From Akkermansia sp. (GTDB lineage: Bacteria; Verrucomicrobiota; Verrucomicrobiia; Verrucomicrobiales; Akkermansiaceae), in the NCBI GenBank assembly GCA_017471985.1, contig JAFURE010000103.1, forward strand, positions 1-64,000: a DNA stretch of 64,000 bases, given 5' to 3'. The translations under genes were made by a program, and so were the position numbers. Numbering within the stretch: the stretch's first letter is position 1; each line of letters begins with the position of its first letter. This document shows positions 23,551-31,670 of this stretch, in pieces. Below the pieces are notes generated by a model. It had not been told where the DNA came from. It worked only from the letters and a program-made list of their open reading frames with translations, and did not search any database.

Positions 23551-24183
23551 TCAGGGGGTGGTAATAAGTTGGTAAATGGCCCAGCTGATGAGAATCAGCA
23601 CGAAGAGGGGAAGATGGAATGACAGACCTCGCGCCATTTCTTCTTTCAGGTTCTTCCAGGTCAGGCGATGCTCAGGCTCTTCGCCCGGCTTGCTCATCAG
23701 TACATCGGTGTGGCGATATTTGGAGCCGAAGGCATACGCCTCCTCAAAATCGTTGTATGCTCTCTGCAGGCGCGGCTGGGCGTCCTGAAGTCGCTCGTTT
23801 ACACTATCGGGGGGCCACATCTCGGGCTGCAGGGCAGAGAGTATCTGCAGATGGTGCTTAAAGCAGTCGCACACCAGTTCAAGTTCGTGCTGCTCTTTGT
23901 TCATGGATTCCAGCTCGCGCTCAATGCGCCTTACGGCATTGTGTATGCGCGTGCCTACTTCGTTCAAATCATCGTTAAATCGGGCTTTTCGGAATGTGCT
24001 CTGCTCCAGCTCGCGACTTTGGCTCTCTGATTGGAGCCTCTGCTGTTCAAATAGTTCCGCTTGTTGGCGTAACTTCTCCACCTGTTCGCGTACGCGCTCA
24101 GGTGAGTGCATGCTCCCATTGGCCGCATGTGGATTGAGTTCCATCTGGCGGTACGGTTGCGGTCTCGGTTCCACTGTAGGCAT
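23551..24183 (-). CDS. Tail-anchored coiled-coil protein
   Basis: A 210-residue protein, first of the operon leading to gatC-gatA-thiD. After a Pro/Gln-rich start, residues ~25-115 are rich in Glu, Gln, Arg and Leu in heptad-like spacing (PERVREQVEKLRQQAELFEQ, then RNAVRRIERELES-like segments), predicting a long coiled coil. One membrane helix lies near the C terminus (about 185-206, LSFHLPLFVLILISWAIYQL). The conserved-looking middle (LQILSALQPEMWPPDSVNER) is not recognised. Association with the next gene, of similar plan, is inferred from adjacency. Confidence 0.6.
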   Translation of the reverse strand: MPTVEPRPQPYRQMELNPHAANGSMHSPERVREQVEKLRQQAELFEQQRLQSESQSRELEQSTFRKARFNDDLNEVGTRIHNAVRRIERELESMNKEQHELELVCDCFKHHLQILSALQPEMWPPDSVNERLQDAQPRLQRAYNDFEEAYAFGSKYRHTDVLMSKPGEEPEHRLTWKNLKEEMARGLSFHLPLFVLILISWAIYQLITTP

Positions 24184-24294
24184 AATTATCCCTTTTGTGT
24201 GCTGGTGATTCTTAAAGAAAAGTTAAACAAATTCCGCCCGCTTGTCAAGCGTATATCTTGGCTTGATGTGAAAAAGGGGCGGATTTATGAGGAA

Positions 24295-24329
24295 AAAACT
24301 CCGGCAGCAAAATGAGCTGCCGGAGTTTT
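24295..24329 (-). terminator. Terminator of tRNA-Gly(CCC)
   Basis: AAAACTCCGGCAGC pairs perfectly with GCTGCCGGAGTTTT around a 7-base loop. On the minus strand it lies 5 bases after the tRNA end and runs into Ts. Confidence 0.88.
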
Positions 24330-24334
24330 GTGAA

Positions 24335-24405
24335 TACGGGCGACGGGAATCGAACCCGTGTCTCATGCTTGGGAAGCACGCGTCCTACCATTGAACGACG
24401 CCCGC
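24335..24405 (-). tRNA. tRNA-Gly (anticodon CCC) with unusual acceptor end
   Basis: A 71-nt tRNA on the minus strand. The anticodon loop TTCCCAA gives anticodon CCC (plus-strand 24371-24373). The D arm (GTTCAATGGTAGGAC) and T arm (ACGGG-TTCGATT-CCCGT) are normal. The acceptor strands are GCGGGCG and CGCCCGT, so pair 1-72 is G-U and the discriminator is A73. Bacterial glycine tRNAs normally have G1-C72 and U73, as the neighbouring TCC gene does. CCA is not encoded. Confidence 0.9.
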
Positions 24406-24421
24406 AACTGGATGCGGCGGA

Positions 24422-24450
24422 AGTATATCGGTCAAAGGGGTAAATGTCAA
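24422..24450 (-). promoter_or_regulatory. Promoter of tRNA-Gly(CCC)
   Basis: On the minus strand a consensus TTGACA (24445-24450), a 17-base spacer and TATACT (24422-24427), 16 bp before the tRNA. Confidence 0.85.
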
Positions 24451-24488
24451 GAGAAAAATAGAAAAAATCATTTTTTTGAAAATAATGC

Positions 24489-24516
24489 TTGCATTCTCTC
24501 ACAATTATTGTAGAAT
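24489..24516 (+). promoter_or_regulatory. Promoter of tRNA-Gly(TCC) and probably the EPS operon
   Basis: TTGCAT (24489-24494), a 16-base spacer and TAGAAT (24511-24516), 15 bp before the tRNA. No other promoter is seen before the next gene at 24627. Confidence 0.7.
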
Positions 24517-24531
24517 GCGTGCAGAGATAGC

Positions 24532-24602
24532 GCGGGTATAGCTTAATGGCAAAGCTCCAGCCTTCCAAGCTGATCATGCGGGTTCGATTCCCGCTACCCG
24601 CT
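24532..24602 (+). tRNA. tRNA-Gly (anticodon TCC)
   Basis: A 71-nt tRNA. The acceptor GCGGGTA pairs fully with TACCCGC, discriminator T73, T arm GCGGG-TTCGATT-CCCGC, anticodon loop CTTCCAA giving TCC. The anticodon stem has a mismatch at its first pair. It is divergent from tRNA-Gly(CCC). Only 24 bases separate its 3' end from the next start codon, with no terminator hairpin between. Confidence 0.93.
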
Positions 24603-24626
24603 TCACACCCAAACGTTTGAAGGTAT

Positions 24627-25181
24627 ATGAAAAGAATAGGTATAGCACTGGCCCTGTTAGGGCTTATTTCGGCGGCTTCTGCTGATGCTGCTTCACCTGA
24701 GCGTGCGAAGGCCATGGAGTTGTCAGCTCCGGGTTCAAAGAGCTCGCTCGGTAGTATTTGTCTTGCTGTTTATAAGGCGGTGAAAGCTGAGCCTGCCAGA
24801 GCATCAGAAATTTTTGGCGAGGTGATTTCTCAGCGTACAACCTGGAAGGTGAGCGAGACTTCTGCCATATTCCGCGCTGTCTTAATGGCCCGTCCTGATT
24901 TGGGTGCCGCCTGGGGGCAGTTTGTACGCGCTAATCGCGGTGCTAAGCTCAATAGATACGGTAAGGATGGTAAGGGTGGCGCTGTCAATGCTCCCGGACT
25001 GCCCCGTGAGATTAATGAGATGTTGAATTATCTTTATAATGCGTCTCTTGAGGATGGTGTTCCTGAAGATACATTCAACGAACTTATTAATCCGCCGGCT
25101 GAGCTGCCCTATATCCCTGTGGCTCCTCCCACGCCCATTAATGTTATTGTGACTCCTGGGGATATGAGTCCGGCAAATTGA
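24627..25181 (+). CDS. Secreted protein at the head of the EPS operon
   Basis: A 184-residue protein with a signal peptide (MKRIGIALALLGLISAASAD to AAS). The body is helical (SLGSICLAVYKAVKAEPARA, EVISQRTTWKVSETSAIFRA), ending in a Pro-rich tail (PPAELPYIPVAPPTPINV) that could be unstructured. No domain is recognised. It is 19 bp before the outer-membrane barrel gene and starts 24 bp after tRNA-Gly(TCC). Position suggests a periplasmic partner in polysaccharide export. The Pro-rich tail resembles that of periplasmic adaptors only in composition. Confidence 0.65.
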   Translation: MKRIGIALALLGLISAASADAASPERAKAMELSAPGSKSSLGSICLAVYKAVKAEPARASEIFGEVISQRTTWKVSETSAIFRAVLMARPDLGAAWGQFVRANRGAKLNRYGKDGKGGAVNAPGLPREINEMLNYLYNASLEDGVPEDTFNELINPPAELPYIPVAPPTPINVIVTPGDMSPAN

Positions 25182-25200
25182 TTACTCGAACGGATATATT

Positions 25201-26391
25201 ATGAAGTCATTGGTTTATAAGATGCTGGTTGTGGCAGGTGTTTTTGCTCCTGCTGCGCAGGCGTACTCCCTGTTTGATGCAGCACCGGCAGTTGGTGTGC
25301 CTGAGTCGTACGCCATTCGTTACAATGCTTACATGAATGTAGGCGTAGACGATAATGTTAACAGTTCTCCTCGGGATGAGAAGAGCGGTGGTTTTGTGAG
25401 ACTTGGTGTTGGTGCTTCTTATGCAGACTACGAGTCTGTTACTAAGTTGAGCTACAGAGCCAGGGTTGGTGCTCAGTTGTATGATAAGGATGCACACGGT
25501 ACGCAGGACCGTTCGTTTACGGATATTCTTATCAACGGTTCCTTTACTCACTCGATGGACAGAGGGCGTCAGTACTCGTGCAGTCTGGGCTTAACGTATA
25601 CCCCGGAGGTGGATTATTCGGACAGTTTCTCTCGTGACCGTTCATATGGTGAGAGGTTGAACTGGTATATTAACAACACCTACTCGCATGCTATCGATGA
25701 ACGCTGGGCTGCTAGTCTTTCTCTTGCGTACAGTGGTGACGTGAGTTTTGAAAATGATTACGATGATCGTCAGTATTTGACTGTAGGTGCAGGACTGAAT
25801 TACAAGGCTTCCGAGCGTACAACGTATGGCCTGTCGACCCGATATCGTTACGATTTCCGAGAGGTTGGTCTGGAGTCGGAAAGCGTTTATTTGAACGGTA
25901 CGGTTTCTTATGCTCTCAGCCCTGTTTCATCTTTGTTCCTGAGTGCAGGTACTCAGTACAAGATTGTGGATGGTACAGGAGATGTATACCCCGATATTTC
26001 ATTCTCCTATAATCGAGAACTTGCTGAGGGTATGAGTGTCAGAGCTTATCTGACCTACTCTAATGAGAACTCGATGTCCAGTCTGGTGTCTCGGGTGGAT
26101 GATTATCGCTCCGTGGAGACCCTGCGTGCAGGCGTGAGACTTAACTATGTCTATACCCCGCGTGTTTCTTTCTCCTGTGGCGCAGTGATGACCAAGTCTG
26201 ATTACAGTGATTCGGTTAAGGGTACTAAGGGCTATGAAAGGACTTTCTGGTCTGTGAATGCTGGTATGGCTTACAAGCTTACCAACAGCACTTCGCTCAA
26301 TTTTGACTATGCCTACTACACCGGTGATACATATGCAGATGACGACTATCAGCGTAATGTTGTATCGGCTGGCCTGAATTATACATTCTGA
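25201..26391 (+). CDS. Outer-membrane beta-barrel protein of the EPS operon
   Basis: A 396-residue exported protein (signal peptide about 1-21, ending AQA). The rest is alternating aromatic/polar strands (for example YRARVGAQLYDKDA, YGLSTRYRYDFREVGL, VSAGLNYTF) and ends in a C-terminal Phe, the usual signal for barrel insertion. Strand count by eye is about 16 or more. Barrels of this kind occur next to Wzc/Wza genes, where they may form the outer pore for a secreted polysaccharide. The Wza-like protein downstream is short and lacks an obvious outer-membrane helix, which makes a separate barrel plausible. Confidence 0.75.
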   Translation: MKSLVYKMLVVAGVFAPAAQAYSLFDAAPAVGVPESYAIRYNAYMNVGVDDNVNSSPRDEKSGGFVRLGVGASYADYESVTKLSYRARVGAQLYDKDAHGTQDRSFTDILINGSFTHSMDRGRQYSCSLGLTYTPEVDYSDSFSRDRSYGERLNWYINNTYSHAIDERWAASLSLAYSGDVSFENDYDDRQYLTVGAGLNYKASERTTYGLSTRYRYDFREVGLESESVYLNGTVSYALSPVSSLFLSAGTQYKIVDGTGDVYPDISFSYNRELAEGMSVRAYLTYSNENSMSSLVSRVDDYRSVETLRAGVRLNYVYTPRVSFSCGAVMTKSDYSDSVKGTKGYERTFWSVNAGMAYKLTNSTSLNFDYAYYTGDTYADDDYQRNVVSAGLNYTF

Positions 26392-26462
26392 TTTGTTTTT
26401 ACTGGGGTGGAACTGGAGCTTTGTATGGCTGATAGTTCCACCCCCTTTGTCAAGTTATAACT

Positions 26463-28673
26463 ATGGCAGACGGTTCATTATTGGCGAATAAGGCGGAGAC
26501 TGTTCTTCACGCGCAAGATTACTTGCAGATATTGAAGAATCGTTGGAAGGAGGCTTTTTTGGTATTTTTCTTGGTATTCCTCAGTTGTGCGCTCATCACT
26601 AAGTTGATGACACCGAAGTATACCAGTACGATGAGGTTTGAGATAAAACTTCCGCGCGATTTGATAAATCTTACGGTTGGCGGAGACGTGAATCCCGTGC
26701 AGGAAGATGCGAGAGGGTATGATTACATGTCAACGCAGTTTGAGTTGCTGACGTCCGAGAAGAACCTGATTGCTGTAGCGAATAAGCTTGGGTTGCCCGG
26801 TGAATGGGGTATATCAGAAATCACGGCGGCCTCGCGTATTGCTATGGCCACAAAGGTTGAGCCGGTCATGGGAACTAATCTTGTGGATGTATTTGTAACC
26901 GAGACGGATCCCATAGTGGCTCAGAGTATATGCGAGGCGATAGCGACGTGTTATAAGGAGGTTCGCGAGGAAAAGGAGAAAGCTCTCATAAACGAGGTTA
27001 TAAGTAAGAGAGATGAAATCAGGCGAGAGCAGCAGGATGCTCTTGATACAAAGGCTGATGTTGTTCGCCAGTATATTCGCTCCGGAAAGTATTTGCAGAA
27101 TATCTGGGCTCAAAGTGGTGGAAATGCCCCTCTTTCTACAGCGGCGGAAGAGCAGACGTTTAATCAATTGACGAATGCTCGTTTGACGCTTGAGTCAGAA
27201 ATTTCGCAGATGACGGTTCATGTTGAGAAACTGCAGACTTTGAAGGATAACGATTTGCTCAGTTATGTTACTCGAACCGGGTTGCTTTCTGCTGAGTCAT
27301 ACAGTTCTGCGCGAGTTCGAGAGTTGGATGAGTCCTTCCGAAAGGAAGAAGAAACCTGGGAAAGTAAGCTGATTAGCGGCTATGGTGAGGGGCATCCGAT
27401 TATGAAAACTCTGGCCGAGCAGCACAAGAATACTCAGACTCAGCTTTTTGCTGAGCTGGTAGGAATGCGGGATGCTATGCAGGATCAGCTCGAGGTGAAG
27501 AAAGCAGAGCTTGTAGAGTTGGAAGCACGCCTGCGTGATGCTCGGAATAAGCTCAGAGAAAAAACGCTCGAAGACCAAAAGGTGATGACGGCACTTCAGG
27601 AATATCGGGAAGAAAAGGCACGCTACGACAAATTGGTGAATGATTTGGTAGTTGATAGCATGCGCCTGAAGGCTCCTCGTCAGATTATTGAGGTTTACAG
27701 TACACCTGTAGCTGCTACAGTTCCCAGTAGTCCTAATTATAAAGTCAATCTCATTGTAGGTGCTGTTGCCGGTATGATTCTTGCCTTGGTGGTGGCAGTG
27801 ATATTCAACTATTTTGATACCTCAGTCAAATCCCTTGAGGAGGCTGAGCGTCATCTTCAGCTGCCTGTGCTTGGTGTTATTCCCCAGGATATTGGCTTGC
27901 TTATGCTGCAGGATGGCAACAACCCTGATGCTGAGGCGTACAGAATTCTTCGTACGAATGTGGAACTGAAGAAGTCGTTGTACAAGGCCAGAACTCTTGC
28001 TGTCGTTTCAGCTAACGCAGGTGAGGGCAAGACGACTACCTTGTGCAACCTGGCTTATGTGTTTGCTTCTGCAGGTTACAGTACGCTGATGGTAGATGCC
28101 GACATGCGTCGTCCGCGCTTGGATCGTTATGCCGAGGTGGATTCGGAAGTGGGGCTTTCTAACTATCTTACGTCTGATATCGAGCTTAAAGAAGTCGTGG
28201 TTAAGACATCCACCCCGAATCTCTATATGTTGCCGGCCGGACCTTTGCCCAACGACCCGTCAGGTGTGCTGGGTTCGTCGCGGATGTCACAGCTGCTGTC
28301 GGAAGTGAACAAGAGATTTGATATCGTACTGTTTGACTCTCCGCCGGTATTGGGTGTGAGTGATGCATCTCTGCTGGTGAGCAAGGTGGATGCGACTCTG
28401 ATTGTGTTGCAGCCCAGTAAGATGCCTTTGAAAGCTCTGCTGAGGATGCGTAGTATTATTCAGAATGTTGGCGGTCAGATAATGGGACTTGTTATGAATA
28501 ATGTTGATATCAGCAGTGATTCGCAGTATCAGTACTATACGACATATTACTCCTACTATTCACCGGATGCCAATCGCAAGACCTTGGCCCCGGAAGAGAA
28601 GAATGCTGAACTTCAGCCGAAGCCTCTTCTTGCCCAGAAGCCTGAAGTAGATAACAGTGAGGATATTTATTAA
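26463..28673 (+). CDS. Polysaccharide co-polymerase with tyrosine autokinase (Wzc type)
   Basis: A 736-residue inner-membrane protein controlling polysaccharide chain length and export. The Wzz domain has membrane helices at about 34-52 and 428-450, enclosing a coiled-coil-rich periplasmic region. The cytosolic bacterial tyrosine kinase domain shows Walker A SANAGEGKTTTLCN, Walker A' TLMVDADMRRPRL and Walker B IVLFDSPPVLGVSDA. A C-terminal tyrosine cluster (QYQYYTTYYSYYSPD) is the autophosphorylation tail. Fusion of both parts in one chain is the proteobacterial/Bacteroidota form. It lies between the barrel gene and the Wza-like gene, 11 bp apart from the latter. Confidence 0.93.
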   Translation: MADGSLLANKAETVLHAQDYLQILKNRWKEAFLVFFLVFLSCALITKLMTPKYTSTMRFEIKLPRDLINLTVGGDVNPVQEDARGYDYMSTQFELLTSEKNLIAVANKLGLPGEWGISEITAASRIAMATKVEPVMGTNLVDVFVTETDPIVAQSICEAIATCYKEVREEKEKALINEVISKRDEIRREQQDALDTKADVVRQYIRSGKYLQNIWAQSGGNAPLSTAAEEQTFNQLTNARLTLESEISQMTVHVEKLQTLKDNDLLSYVTRTGLLSAESYSSARVRELDESFRKEEETWESKLISGYGEGHPIMKTLAEQHKNTQTQLFAELVGMRDAMQDQLEVKKAELVELEARLRDARNKLREKTLEDQKVMTALQEYREEKARYDKLVNDLVVDSMRLKAPRQIIEVYSTPVAATVPSSPNYKVNLIVGAVAGMILALVVAVIFNYFDTSVKSLEEAERHLQLPVLGVIPQDIGLLMLQDGNNPDAEAYRILRTNVELKKSLYKARTLAVVSANAGEGKTTTLCNLAYVFASAGYSTLMVDADMRRPRLDRYAEVDSEVGLSNYLTSDIELKEVVVKTSTPNLYMLPAGPLPNDPSGVLGSSRMSQLLSEVNKRFDIVLFDSPPVLGVSDASLLVSKVDATLIVLQPSKMPLKALLRMRSIIQNVGGQIMGLVMNNVDISSDSQYQYYTTYYSYYSPDANRKTLAPEEKNAELQPKPLLAQKPEVDNSEDIY

Positions 28674-28684
28674 ATCATAAGCAT

Positions 28685-29323
28685 ATGAAACAATTCGTGA
28701 TTACGGTTTTGCTTGCACTGGTCTTTGGCCTGTTTGCAGCAGCGCCCGTGGTGGCTCAGTCTGATTATGATGATGGTGTGGCTGCTGAGCCGCGAGCCCG
28801 CAAAGGCGGTATGGTACGTCTGGAGTTCCGCGATATTCCGTCTGAGGACAAGGCGAATGTAGATGGCAATTACCCGGTCAGCAATGATGATGGCACGATT
28901 ATGTTGCCATATCTCTCTTCGCGCGTTCGTGTAGTGGGTAAGACGGCTCGCCAGTTAAGTGATATGATTCGCCGACTCTACATTGAGCAGAAAATATATT
29001 CTCGCCCTATCGTCATGGCTCATGTGGGTGATGAGGATGAGGTGCGTCAGCTCATGATGCGCCGAATAACCGTTACCGGTTATGTGAATGTAAAGAAAGC
29101 TGTTCCATATCGCCCGGGTATAACGCTGATTCAGGTGTTGCTTGAATGTGGAGATATCAGTATGCATGGTTCACGCCGCATTCAGGTGACTCGTAAGGGA
29201 CAGACCAGAACGTACGATTATTTCAGTGCTGGCGACCGTTCTATAAAACTGTTGCCAAACGATGAGGTGTTTGTGCCTGAGCGAGGCCCCTGGGAAGGGC
29301 GTCCTTCGAAACTGTTACCTTGA
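28685..29323 (+). CDS. Polysaccharide export protein (Wza-like, SLBB)
   Basis: A 212-residue periplasmic protein with a signal peptide (about 1-24, ending VVAQ). The Poly_export domain starts at GMVRLEFRDIPSEDKANVDG and includes DGTIMLPYLSSRVRVVGKTA and the RQLSDMIRRLY helix. One SLBB-like segment follows (ITVTGYVNVKKAVPYRPGIT to LLPNDEVFVPERG). It is shorter than E. coli Wza (~380 residues): one SLBB unit and no C-terminal outer-membrane helix. No lipobox Cys is evident. The barrel encoded upstream may supply the outer-membrane pore. Confidence 0.85.
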   Translation: MKQFVITVLLALVFGLFAAAPVVAQSDYDDGVAAEPRARKGGMVRLEFRDIPSEDKANVDGNYPVSNDDGTIMLPYLSSRVRVVGKTARQLSDMIRRLYIEQKIYSRPIVMAHVGDEDEVRQLMMRRITVTGYVNVKKAVPYRPGITLIQVLLECGDISMHGSRRIQVTRKGQTRTYDYFSAGDRSIKLLPNDEVFVPERGPWEGRPSKLLP

Positions 29324-29333
29324 ATGCGAAAAG

Positions 29334-29375
29334 AATGCCCGCCGATGAAAATGTTCGGCGGGCATTTATTTTTTT
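29334..29375 (+). terminator. Terminator of the EPS export operon
   Basis: AATGCCCGCCGA (29334-29345) pairs perfectly with TCGGCGGGCATT (29355-29366), then a run of eight T. Confidence 0.92.
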
Positions 29376-29402
29376 TAGTTTGAAAGTTTGGTGTATCAGT
29401 TC

Positions 29403-30512
29403 ATGAGCTGTTCAGGAAGGGCTCTGATATTGAGTGTCGGGTATGGTGCCGGGCATCATGCTGCGGCGCGAGCTGTTGCCGAGGAATTGGAAAGTCGGAG
29501 TTGGCAGACTTATACACTGGATCCCTGCTTGGTGGCGCACCCGCTTTTGTTTGAGCTCAGCAGGCGTTTTTATCAGTTCTGTGTGCGACAGGTTCCGTGG
29601 TTATGGGGGGTGACTTACTCTCAAACAGGTACGGCGGATTGGTCGGTAAAAGCTCACTCATTCATTTTATCGGATGTTACGGAATGCATTGTAGAGCATG
29701 TGCGTAATATTCGCCCTCATGTGATAATATGTACCTATCCGCTTTTTGCGCACATGTTGGATACTCTCACTCGTGAGAAGGTATTGAATGTTCCGTATGT
29801 TGTTGTGGTGACAGATTCGCTTGAAATCAGTCGCCCGTGGATGGTAACCCAAGCCCCTTATATCTGTTTGCCGGATGAATATTCCCTTAAGTTGATGAGT
29901 GAGCGTTACGCGATTTCGGCAGAGCGTATGAGGTTGACCGGTTTTCCTGTTCGGCAGGCGTTTGTGCGTGTTGCTGAAGGTGGGGCGCATGTGCCTACGC
30001 AGGATAACCTCAGGTTGATTTATGGTGCGTATGCTCCACTCTCACGTGTGCGAGCAGATTTGACGGCGTTGACTTCTCATTACCCGAATGTGCGCATTAC
30101 TGTTATTGCCGGCGAACGTCGCAAAGCCTTGATGGAATTTAACCGCGACGGGGTTGAAGTTTTGTCGCATACAGATAACATGGCTGAGTTGTTTGCTCAA
30201 AGCCATTTTTATATCGGTAAAGCGGGGGCTGCTACATTGTTCGAGGCTTACGCCGCTGAATTGCCGGTCATCGTGAATTATTCGCTTCCCGGTCAGGAAG
30301 AGGGGAATCTTGCCTTGCTCTTGTTGGATGGTGCCGGGATTACTGCAGAATCTGCCTCAGAGCTGATTACGAAACTTAATCGACTGTTAAAGGATGGTGC
30401 CACCGGGTGGAAACGTTTGAAACTGGCGATGAAGTCAGCCGGTAGAGTGGGTGGAGCACGTAGAATCGCTGATATGCTTGAAGAGATTATTCTATATGAA
30501 CAAAAAGGCTGA
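29403..30512 (+). CDS. MGDG-synthase/MurG-like glycosyltransferase
   Basis: A 369-residue GT-B fold glycosyltransferase (family GT28 type). The N-terminal acceptor domain has LILSVGYGAGHHAAARAVAEE, the Gly-His-x-x-Ala-Ala motif of monogalactosyl-diacylglycerol synthases, and the usual HVIICTYPLFAHML and VVVTDSLEIS segments. The C-terminal donor domain has ITVIAGERR, FYIGKAGAATLFEAYA and LPVIVNYSLPGQEEGN, which bind the nucleotide sugar. It could make a glycolipid or an EPS lipid intermediate. Start at ATG 29403; in-frame GTG 29391 and TTG 29388 are also possible. The end overlaps coaX by 17 bases. Confidence 0.8.
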   Translation: MSCSGRALILSVGYGAGHHAAARAVAEELESRSWQTYTLDPCLVAHPLLFELSRRFYQFCVRQVPWLWGVTYSQTGTADWSVKAHSFILSDVTECIVEHVRNIRPHVIICTYPLFAHMLDTLTREKVLNVPYVVVVTDSLEISRPWMVTQAPYICLPDEYSLKLMSERYAISAERMRLTGFPVRQAFVRVAEGGAHVPTQDNLRLIYGAYAPLSRVRADLTALTSHYPNVRITVIAGERRKALMEFNRDGVEVLSHTDNMAELFAQSHFYIGKAGAATLFEAYAAELPVIVNYSLPGQEEGNLALLLLDGAGITAESASELITKLNRLLKDGATGWKRLKLAMKSAGRVGGARRIADMLEEIILYEQKG

Positions 30513-31248
30513 TATTGTACTTCTTATAGATAACTCTAACACGCGTACGAAAATGATGTTTTCAGTAGATGGCGTGTTGCAAGAGCAGTTGTTGGTGATG
30601 CCGACTGCGGACGTGAATCGGCAATCACTTTTGCGCTTTGCGGAGCAGAATCATTTTGACCGGGTGGTTGTTAGTTCTGTTGTTCCGGCGGTGGCTGTTG
30701 AAATCAGTAGAGCATTTGCCGGTAAGGTTACGTCGCTCAGTGTTGATAATCAATTAAATTTCGATTATGAATATCGTGGTTGTTCGACACTGGGAGCTGA
30801 TCGTATAGCTAATGTAGCAGCTGTTGTTCAGAAGGGATACGTGCCCTGCATAGCAGTCGATTTGGGCACAGCGGTCACCTTTGATGTGGTTATTCCCGGC
30901 CCTAAGGTGCCTCTCTTTATAGGTGGTTCTATAGCACCCGGGCTTGCCGGTATGGCTCGATATCTCTCAGTTAATACCGCTCAATTGCCTGCGGTTGATT
31001 TTGGCTGCGAAATCAGAGCCATTGGTCGGGATACTGTTGAGGCTATTCAAGCTGGTTGCCTTTTGGGGTTTTGTGGTATGGTGAGAGAAATTCTGCGCGC
31101 AATTGTAGCCGAGCTTGGCCAGCGACCGAGAATCGTTGCTACCGGTGGTGACGCAGAATTGATAGCCAAATATTTGCATGAAATTGACGAGGTTGATCCC
31201 CTTTTGACTTTCAAGGGGTTGAATGTGGTTGCAAGTTATGCCCGTTGA
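30496..31248 (+). CDS. coaX: Type III pantothenate kinase
   Basis: A 250-residue ASKHA-fold kinase that catalyses the first step of coenzyme A synthesis. Visible: a phosphate-1 motif variant IDNSNTRTKM (usually DxGNT), DRIANVAAVV, the AVDLGTAVTFDVV motif with catalytic Asp, GGSIAPGLAGMARYLSVNTAQLP and a late ATGGDAELIAKYL adenosine motif. Asn replaces the usual Gly of the first loop, a mild change. It starts inside the glycosyltransferase gene (17-base overlap), so translation is coupled. Confidence 0.9.
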   Translation: MNKKADIVLLIDNSNTRTKMMFSVDGVLQEQLLVMPTADVNRQSLLRFAEQNHFDRVVVSSVVPAVAVEISRAFAGKVTSLSVDNQLNFDYEYRGCSTLGADRIANVAAVVQKGYVPCIAVDLGTAVTFDVVIPGPKVPLFIGGSIAPGLAGMARYLSVNTAQLPAVDFGCEIRAIGRDTVEAIQAGCLLGFCGMVREILRAIVAELGQRPRIVATGGDAELIAKYLHEIDEVDPLLTFKGLNVVASYAR

Positions 31249-31277
31249 TACTTTTTTTCTTAAAACGTAAATTTTTG

Positions 31278-31309
31278 TTGCAACTTTGAATCTGATGCGC
31301 TATTATAAT
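31278..31309 (+). promoter_or_regulatory. Promoter of acpP
   Basis: TTGCAA (31278-31283), 17 bases, then TATTAT (31301-31306), overlapping a perfect TATAAT at 31304-31309. It starts a short leader before the ATG at 31335. Confidence 0.65.
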
Positions 31310-31334
31310 GGCACCTAAAAAACTAGTCACACTT

Positions 31335-31574
31335 ATGTCCGACAGCATTGAAACACAGGTAAAGGAAATCATCGTCGATCAGCTCGGCGTTGACCCCGAG
31401 AAGGTAACCAGCGACGCTAAGTTCATCGAGGATCTCGGTGCAGATTCTCTCGATACGGTTGAGCTCGTCATGACGTTCGAGGAGAAGTTCTCCGTGGAGG
31501 TTCCTGATGAGGACGCCGAGAAGCTTAAGTCCGTGGCTGATGTTGTTGCTTACATCAAGGCCAATCAGGCCTGA
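31335..31574 (+). CDS. acpP: Acyl carrier protein
   Basis: A 79-residue acidic carrier for fatty-acid synthesis. The phosphopantetheine serine is in [16 protein letters not shown]; the QLGVDPEKV and VADVVAYI helices are standard. The start at 31335 gives the normal family N terminus ([13 protein letters not shown]); an upstream ATG at 31308 lies inside the -10 box and is unlikely. It is transcribed alone from its own promoter to a terminator at 31602; fabF and fabG are not adjacent. Codon use is strongly biased (GAG, AAG, CTC), as for a highly expressed gene. Confidence 0.96.
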   Translation: MSDSIETQVKEIIVDQLGVDPEKVTSDAKFIEDLGADSLDTVELVMTFEEKFSVEVPDEDAEKLKSVADVVAYIKANQA

Positions 31575-31601
31575 TAGCAGCCAGGTAACCTTTTCAATTT
31601 C

Positions 31602-31645
31602 GGACGGTTCCTCCTTGGTAGGCGGGAGCCGTCCTTTATCTTTTT
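31602..31645 (+). terminator. Terminator of acpP
   Basis: GGACGGTTCC (31602-31611) pairs with GGGAGCCGTCC (31624-31634, with wobble), then TTTATCTTTTT. Confidence 0.85.
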
Positions 31646-31670
31646 CTCTGATTTTTTTATTCAACACACA

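Noticed and set aside
24245-24715. A 156-residue minus-strand open frame
   Set aside because: It runs through both tRNA-Gly genes and their promoters.
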